36,242 bases of DNA. It comes from Patescibacteria group bacterium. GTDB taxonomy: Bacteria; Patescibacteriota; Minisyncoccia; Minisyncoccales; Staskawiczbacteraceae. Below are positions 32,403-36,242 of the stretch, one piece after another. The stretch is from assembly GCA_022703425.1 (NCBI GenBank), contig JAKLDQ010000001.1:1-36242 (forward strand). Direction: 5' to 3'. Below the pieces are notes generated by a model that ran no database searches, was not told where the DNA came from, and was given only the letters and a program-made list of their open reading frames with translations. How positions within the stretch are numbered: position 1 is the first letter of the stretch; each line of letters begins with the position of its first letter. Made by a program: the position numbers and the translations under genes.

Positions 32403-32430
32403 TTGACACAATATTATTATCTGATATACT
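32403..32430 (+). promoter_or_regulatory. Promoter of the iron-sulfur operon
   Basis: TTGACA (32403-32408), 16 bp, TATACT (32425-32430) with TGA before the -10 (extended -10). Predicted start near 32437, inside the operator palindrome. Confidence 0.8.
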
Positions 32431-32431
32431 G

Positions 32432-32456
32432 AAAACCGACTAATATAGTCGGTTTT
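32432..32456 (+). promoter_or_regulatory. IscR type-I-like operator, or attenuator hairpin
   Basis: AAAACCGACT and AGTCGGTTTT are perfect 10-bp arms around AATAT. The core (32436-32452) fits the published type-I IscR site core YYGACTRWWWYAGTCRR at every position. It overlaps the predicted start of transcription of the rrf2-iscS-iscU operon. The same sequence with the following T-run is also a terminator-shaped hairpin, so it could act in DNA or in RNA. Confidence 0.7.
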
Positions 32457-32461
32457 TATTT

Positions 32462-32854
32462 ATGATGAAGATTTCGAAGAAAACGCAATATGGTTTGAGA
32501 GCGATGATCTGCATTGCCAGAGAATATGGGGCAAAAACTCCGATTACTGTAAAATCGATATCTGAAAAAGAAGCGATTCCTTTTGATTTCCTGGAAAAAA
32601 TTGTTTCCCGCCTGGAAAAGGCAAGTCTAGTTAAGGGAAGAAAAGGGGTGCAAGGAGGATATATGCTCTCAAGGCCGCCGGCGAAAATAAGTGCGAAAAA
32701 CATTGTTTCTGCGCTTGAGGAAAATGATGCTCCGGTCAACTGCAGGTTATGCGGAAGAAAAAGCGTTTGTTCTTCCAAAAATGTGTGGAAAAAAATTGAA
32801 AACTCGCTGAACTCGACTTTAAATTCAATTACACTTCAAAGCTTGCTGAAATGA
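32462..32854 (+). CDS. Rrf2-family regulator, IscR-like
   Basis: A 130-residue winged-helix repressor. ISKKTQYGLRAMICIA and FLEKIVSRLEKASLVKGRKGVQGGYML are the Rrf2 DNA-binding signature. Three Cys (VNCRLCGRKSVC) sit where IscR binds its [2Fe-2S] cluster, although spacing is C-x2-C-x5-C rather than C-x5-C-x5-C. With cysteine desulfurase and scaffold genes behind it, it most likely senses the cell's iron-sulfur status. The stop overlaps the iscS ATG (ATGA). Confidence 0.9.
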   Translation: MMKISKKTQYGLRAMICIAREYGAKTPITVKSISEKEAIPFDFLEKIVSRLEKASLVKGRKGVQGGYMLSRPPAKISAKNIVSALEENDAPVNCRLCGRKSVCSSKNVWKKIENSLNSTLNSITLQSLLK

Positions 32855-34017
32855 AAAAAATTTATTTAGATTATGCATCCACTGCTCCAGTTGACAGGCG
32901 CGTGATTAAGGCGATGTCGTCTTTTTTGGGTGAAAACTTCGGCAACACAATGTCGTTGCATTATTTTGGACAGGAATCAAAAATCGCTTTGGAACAGAGC
33001 AGAAATACAGTTTCCGCTTTTATTAATGCTCAGCCGAATGAGATTATTTTCACTGGATCTGCAACAGAAAGCAATAATACTGTTTTAAAAGGAATTGCTT
33101 TTGCCAACAAAGAAAAAGGAAATCATATTATAATTTCGTCCATCGAACATCCTTGTATAAATGAATCTGCCAAATGGCTGGAAAAACAAGGCTTTAAAAT
33201 TACTCAAATCGGAGTGGACAGATACGGAATGGTCAATGCAACTGATATTAGAAATGCGATAACAGACAAAACCGTTTTGGTTTCAGTGATGCATGTATCA
33301 AACGAAATTGGAACTATCCAGCCAATCGGGGAAATCGGCGCAATTTGCAGAGAAAGAGGAATATATTTTCACACTGATGCCTCGCAGTCCTTCGGGAAAA
33401 TTCCGATAGATGTCAAAAAAATGAAAATTGATTTATTAACTGCAAGTTCGCACAAAGTCTATGGTCCCAAAGGAGCCGGTCTGCTTTTTGTTCGGGAGGG
33501 CATTAAGATGGATCCCTTATTACATGGGGGAGGACAGGAAAATGGAAAAAGATCTTCGACCGTGAATATTCCTGCCATTGTTGGTTTTGCCAAAGCAGTT
33601 GAAATTTGCAAAAAGGAAATGAGAAGTGAAAATGCAAGGCTCGCAAAACTGCAAAAAAAACTGATAAAAAATCTTCTCAAAGTAAAAAACTCCGGCCTTA
33701 ACGGCCATCCCGGAGAAAGGATTGCCAACAATGTTAATCTGTGGTTTGCATTTACAGAAGGCGAATCTCTGGTAATGCAATTGGATATGTATGGAATTGC
33801 GTGCTCAACCGGGTCTGCCTGTTCGTCAATGACGCTGGAACCGAGCCACGTTCTTATTGCAACCGGGCTGAGGCCGGAACAGGCGCACGGCTCGTTGCGA
33901 ATATCAATGGGAAGATGGACAAAAGAAAAGGAAATAGATTATTTATTAAAAATATTGCCCAAAATAATTAAAAGAATCCGGGAAATTTCGCCTTTTAAGG
34001 AAGAGGCGTTTGTATAA
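32851..34017 (+). CDS. iscS: Cysteine desulfurase IscS/NifS
   Basis: A 388-residue PLP enzyme that removes sulfur from cysteine as a persulfide. IYLDYASTAPVD begins the fold; the PLP lysine is in TASSHKVYGPKGAGLLF; the mobile loop with the persulfide cysteine is GIACSTGSACSS. It would feed the scaffold gene that follows (iscU) and MnmA further downstream. Confidence 0.95.
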   Translation: MKKIYLDYASTAPVDRRVIKAMSSFLGENFGNTMSLHYFGQESKIALEQSRNTVSAFINAQPNEIIFTGSATESNNTVLKGIAFANKEKGNHIIISSIEHPCINESAKWLEKQGFKITQIGVDRYGMVNATDIRNAITDKTVLVSVMHVSNEIGTIQPIGEIGAICRERGIYFHTDASQSFGKIPIDVKKMKIDLLTASSHKVYGPKGAGLLFVREGIKMDPLLHGGGQENGKRSSTVNIPAIVGFAKAVEICKKEMRSENARLAKLQKKLIKNLLKVKNSGLNGHPGERIANNVNLWFAFTEGESLVMQLDMYGIACSTGSACSSMTLEPSHVLIATGLRPEQAHGSLRISMGRWTKEKEIDYLLKILPKIIKRIREISPFKEEAFV

Positions 34018-34018
34018 T

Positions 34019-34513
34019 ATGGAAAAAAAAATTTGCGCAGGGCTGTATACGCAAAAAGTCCTCGAAACTTTCAAAAATCCGCATAACTACGGAAAAATCA
34101 AAAATGCCGACGGGATTGGCAAGGTGGGAAATATCGTATGCGGAGACGTAATGTGGCTTTATATAAAGGTTTCGAAAAAGAATGGAAAGGAAATTATAAA
34201 GGATATAAAATTTGAAACCTTCGGATGTGTAGCAGCGATTTCTACAAGCTCAATCATTACAGATCTCGTAAAAGGAAAAACAATTGAAGACGCGCTGAAA
34301 ACCACAAAAGACAACGTAATTGAATCCCTTGGGGGCTTGCCGAAAATAAAATACCATTGTTCTGTTTTGGCTGTGGACGCTCTCGTTGAAGCTATACATG
34401 ATTATTTCTTTAAAAACGGAAAGAGCATTCCTGAAAATTTGGCAAAAAGGCACAAGTTAATACAGAAAGCAAAAGATATAATTGAGGAAAAATACAAAAA
34501 ATGGGCAAAGTAA
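34019..34513 (+). CDS. iscU: Iron-sulfur scaffold protein IscU
   Basis: A 164-residue scaffold. All three cluster cysteines are present (IVCGDVMWLY with the Asp after the Gly, TFGCVAAIS, KYHCSVLAVDAL). The C-terminal 35 or so residues extend beyond usual IscU. IscU assembles [2Fe-2S] clusters from IscS sulfur. The ATG at 34019, 1 bp after the iscS stop, is chosen over a TTG three codons earlier. No IscA, HscA or ferredoxin gene follows. Confidence 0.94.
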   Translation: MEKKICAGLYTQKVLETFKNPHNYGKIKNADGIGKVGNIVCGDVMWLYIKVSKKNGKEIIKDIKFETFGCVAAISTSSIITDLVKGKTIEDALKTTKDNVIESLGGLPKIKYHCSVLAVDALVEAIHDYFFKNGKSIPENLAKRHKLIQKAKDIIEEKYKKWAK

Positions 34514-34518
34514 AAGGG

Positions 34519-34547
34519 TTGACGGATTCAAATTTTTTTGATAAAAT
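34519..34547 (+). promoter_or_regulatory. Promoter after iscU
   Basis: TTGACG (34519-34524), 17 bp, TAAAAT (34542-34547). Predicted start near 34554, just before the terminator hairpin at 34559. Confidence 0.6.
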
Positions 34548-34558
34548 ATTCGTATAAC

Positions 34559-34584
34559 AAAATGCGGCGGGGAGCCGCATTTTT
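34559..34584 (+). terminator. Terminator of the isc operon, or attenuator for the next gene
   Basis: AAAATGCGGC (34559-34568) pairs with GCCGCATTTT (34574-34583), loop GGGGA, then T. It lies after iscU but also inside the leader that the promoter at 34519-34547 would produce. Confidence 0.85.
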
Positions 34585-34618
34585 CAAATTGGCTTAGCTT
34601 TCAGGAGAATGAGTTGTG

Positions 34619-35242
34619 ATGAAAGAAGGCTTTAAAATTGCCGATGAAGAGCACCTTGAGAAAGTAATTTTGTCGTTAAAAAAAGCAATTTCGGGAATTC
34701 AGGACGAATACCTTGTTGCCAGGTCATTGCTTGTGGTCGTGTGCATGACACGGGAGGAAGAAGACGTAAGAAAAGCACATGAAGCAGTTTGCGGAAAAAA
34801 TATTGTAATCGACAAGGCCAGGTACTTAGATGTACTCGTAAAAATCCTTTCAGAAAAAGGCCTTTTCGGCGAGGCTCGCGGAATCGCGAGAGAAATGGAA
34901 GGGATGGATAAGTTCTGGCATCACGATGCCAGACTGTGGATACTAAGATTTTCCGGCCTGGAGGAAGACAGGGAATCCTGTGAAAAAGCGTTTGATGAAA
35001 TCATATCAAGCCATGCAAGAGCTGAGGCCTATGCAAATCGTAATTTGCTTTTGACCCGCCATCTTGTCAGAGGAAAAAACAGATCAAAATATTTTGCGGA
35101 AATCACCGCTCTTATCCGTCTCCTTAATGAATTTAAAGGAATTGAAGATGCGCATCGGATCGGCATAAAATATGCAAGTGCCGCCCTAAGGTGGAAAATT
35201 GACGAAATAGTCTCGCGGCTTGCGGGAAGTACGACAGAATAG
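34619..35242 (+). CDS. Alpha-helical protein of unknown function (TPR-like)
   Basis: A 207-residue soluble protein made of helix pairs, e.g. LEKVILSLKKAISGIQDEYLV (split here), ARYLDVLVKILSEKGLFGEARGI and ARLWILRFSGLEEDRESCEKAFDEI, suggesting tetratricopeptide-like repeats and a scaffold role. No exact family is recognised. AGGAG at 34603-34607 serves either this ATG (11 bp) or a GTG one codon earlier (8 bp). Its place between iscU and mnmA hints at sulfur transfer but this is context only. Confidence 0.6.
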   Translation: MKEGFKIADEEHLEKVILSLKKAISGIQDEYLVARSLLVVVCMTREEEDVRKAHEAVCGKNIVIDKARYLDVLVKILSEKGLFGEARGIAREMEGMDKFWHHDARLWILRFSGLEEDRESCEKAFDEIISSHARAEAYANRNLLLTRHLVRGKNRSKYFAEITALIRLLNEFKGIEDAHRIGIKYASAALRWKIDEIVSRLAGSTTE

Positions 35243-35257
35243 TCCGAAAGGACAGCG

Positions 35258-35285
35258 CCGGAGAGGAATCCTTTCCGGTTTTTAT
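35258..35285 (+). terminator. Terminator before mnmA
   Basis: CCGGAGAGG (35258-35266) pairs with CCTTTCCGG (35270-35278, one G-U pair), then TTTTTATTTATTTT. Confidence 0.87.
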
Positions 35286-35306
35286 TTATTTTGCTAGGAT
35301 AATAAA

Positions 35307-36242
35307 ATGAAAAATGTAAATAAAAAAGTAATTGTGGCGATGTCGGGCGGTGTGGACAGTTCTGTTGCAGCAGCTTTGCTTAAGAAACAGGGCTATTTTG
35401 TGATTGGAATTTTTATGAAATTCTGGAAGGATCCTTCGGCGGACTCAGGTCAATCCGGCGAAAACAGATGCTGTTCTGTTGAATCGGAAAAAATTGCCCG
35501 GCTTTCTGCAAAAAAAATCGATATTCCCTTTTATGTTGTAAATGCGGAGAAGGAATTTAAAAAAGCGGTGGTAAATTATTTTTTGGATGAATACAAAAAG
35601 GGCAACACTCCGAACCCGTGCGTTCTCTGTAACCGGGAAATAAAATTTGGACTGCTTATGCAAACGGCCCTTAAATTGGGGGCGGATTTTCTTGCCACAG
35701 GCCATTATGTGCAGATAAAAGACGGTAAGATGTTTGCAGGTTCGGATAAAGAAAAAGACCAGTCATACTTTCTGTGGATGCTCAAGCCCCCCCATGTTCT
35801 GCGCCTTAAGTTTCCGGTCGGAGCGCTTAATAAGACGAAGGTCAGGGCATTGGCAAGGGAGTTCGGGCTTCCCGCGGCAGAATCGCCCGAATCACAGGAA
35901 GTCTGTTTTATTTCGGGAAAAACAAATGATTTTTTAAAAAAATATCTGAAGAAACTGCCGGGAAGAATTGTTGACATGCGGGGCAGGACAATTGGAGAGC
36001 ATGAAGGATTATGGTTTTATACGATAGGGCAGAGGAGAGGGCTTTCCCTGGACCAGAAGTCCGCATTTAAAAATTCTCATGGCAGTACAAAGCCGTATTT
36101 TGTCGCAGGAAAGGATTTTAAAAAAAATCTGCTCGTGGTTTCAAACGACCAGTCAGATCTTCTTAAAAAAGAGGTTGCTCTTAAAAATGTAAATCTGCTT
36201 TCAGGGCAGAAGTATCCGTTCAGGGCAAAAGTTAAAATCCGC
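35307..36242 (+). CDS. mnmA: tRNA-uridine 2-sulfurtransferase MnmA (5' part)
   Basis: The first 312 codons; the gene runs off the right edge (usual length about 360). VIVAMSGGVDSSVAA is the PP-loop that activates the uridine; NPCVLCNREIKF holds the first catalytic cysteine and SQEVCFIS the second; DQSYFLW and FYTIGQRRGL are further MnmA hallmarks. MnmA thiolates U34 of Lys, Glu and Gln tRNAs using sulfur from a cysteine desulfurase, so its place near iscS is meaningful. No Shine-Dalgarno is seen; GATAAT lies 3 bp before the ATG. Confidence 0.95.
   Translation, partial: MKNVNKKVIVAMSGGVDSSVAAALLKKQGYFVIGIFMKFWKDPSADSGQSGENRCCSVESEKIARLSAKKIDIPFYVVNAEKEFKKAVVNYFLDEYKKGNTPNPCVLCNREIKFGLLMQTALKLGADFLATGHYVQIKDGKMFAGSDKEKDQSYFLWMLKPPHVLRLKFPVGALNKTKVRALAREFGLPAAESPESQEVCFISGKTNDFLKKYLKKLPGRIVDMRGRTIGEHEGLWFYTIGQRRGLSLDQKSAFKNSHGSTKPYFVAGKDFKKNLLVVSNDQSDLLKKEVALKNVNLLSGQKYPFRAKVKIR

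Noticed and set aside
34012-34017. TATAAT just before iscU as a promoter
   Set aside because: It lies inside the end of iscS, 1 bp before the ATG, without a -35 box; any transcript would start inside iscU.

Overview
The window looks like chromosomal DNA of a member of the Candidate Phyla Radiation (Patescibacteria, Parcubacteria-like). This is inferred from gene content: a pared-down F-type ATP synthase with very short delta and epsilon subunits, small membrane proteins of the DUF5652, DUF5654 and DUF378 type, a Gmad2/GerMN lipoprotein-like protein, an orphan PurD-like ATP-grasp enzyme, dense TAATG/ATGA gene overlaps, moderate-to-low GC and many start codons without a Shine-Dalgarno sequence. 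No tRNA, rRNA, CRISPR array, transposase or phage gene was recognised.

Layout. 1-187: the 3' end of rlmN, then a candidate structured RNA and a terminator. 366-7595: the ATP synthase genes atpB-E-F-H-A-G-D-C. They are interrupted twice, between atpA and atpG and between atpD and atpC, by small genes on the opposite strand that have their own promoter, ribosome binding site and terminator. 7620-8761: an ECF-type sigma factor with a three-helix membrane partner, behind a leader that can fold in two ways. 8900-11489: a run of envelope and redox genes (anchored protein, DUF2127, thioredoxin-like, cupredoxin, DUF192, DUF378), then an SdpI-like protein. 12243-14460 (minus strand): a PurD-like ATP-grasp protein, a SET-domain protein, and a small zinc-ribbon protein behind a long structured leader. 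14630-16892: a GerMN-domain protein, tgt and a DUF5654 protein. 17023-17943: a Fur-family regulator, a free-standing NrdD-type glycyl-radical domain and a small Cys-rich protein.

18021-28994 is a surface-glycan locus: a large membrane protein, an ABC-2 exporter pair, a kinase-like protein, a polyprenyl-phosphate sugar-phosphotransferase, a sulfotransferase, a two-domain glycosyltransferase, and convergent GT4 and GT2 genes. The phosphotransferase and sulfotransferase genes start with the same 182 bp, base for base. 29083-31812 holds housekeeping and defence-against-damage genes (superoxide dismutase, HD hydrolase, SpoU methyltransferase, NUDIX). 31887-32399 encodes a secreted Tyr/Gln/Pro-rich repeat protein. 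32403-36242 is an iron-sulfur and tRNA-thiolation block: an Rrf2/IscR-like regulator with an IscR type-I-like operator on its own promoter, iscS, iscU, a helical protein of unknown role and the 5' part of mnmA.

The most distinctive signals are the two head-on small-gene cassettes in the ATP synthase operon, the perfect 182-bp direct repeat in the glycan locus (recombination would remove exactly the phosphotransferase gene), the IscR-like operator, the free-standing glycyl-radical domain, and several leaders that combine a promoter and an alternative hairpin just before the start codon.
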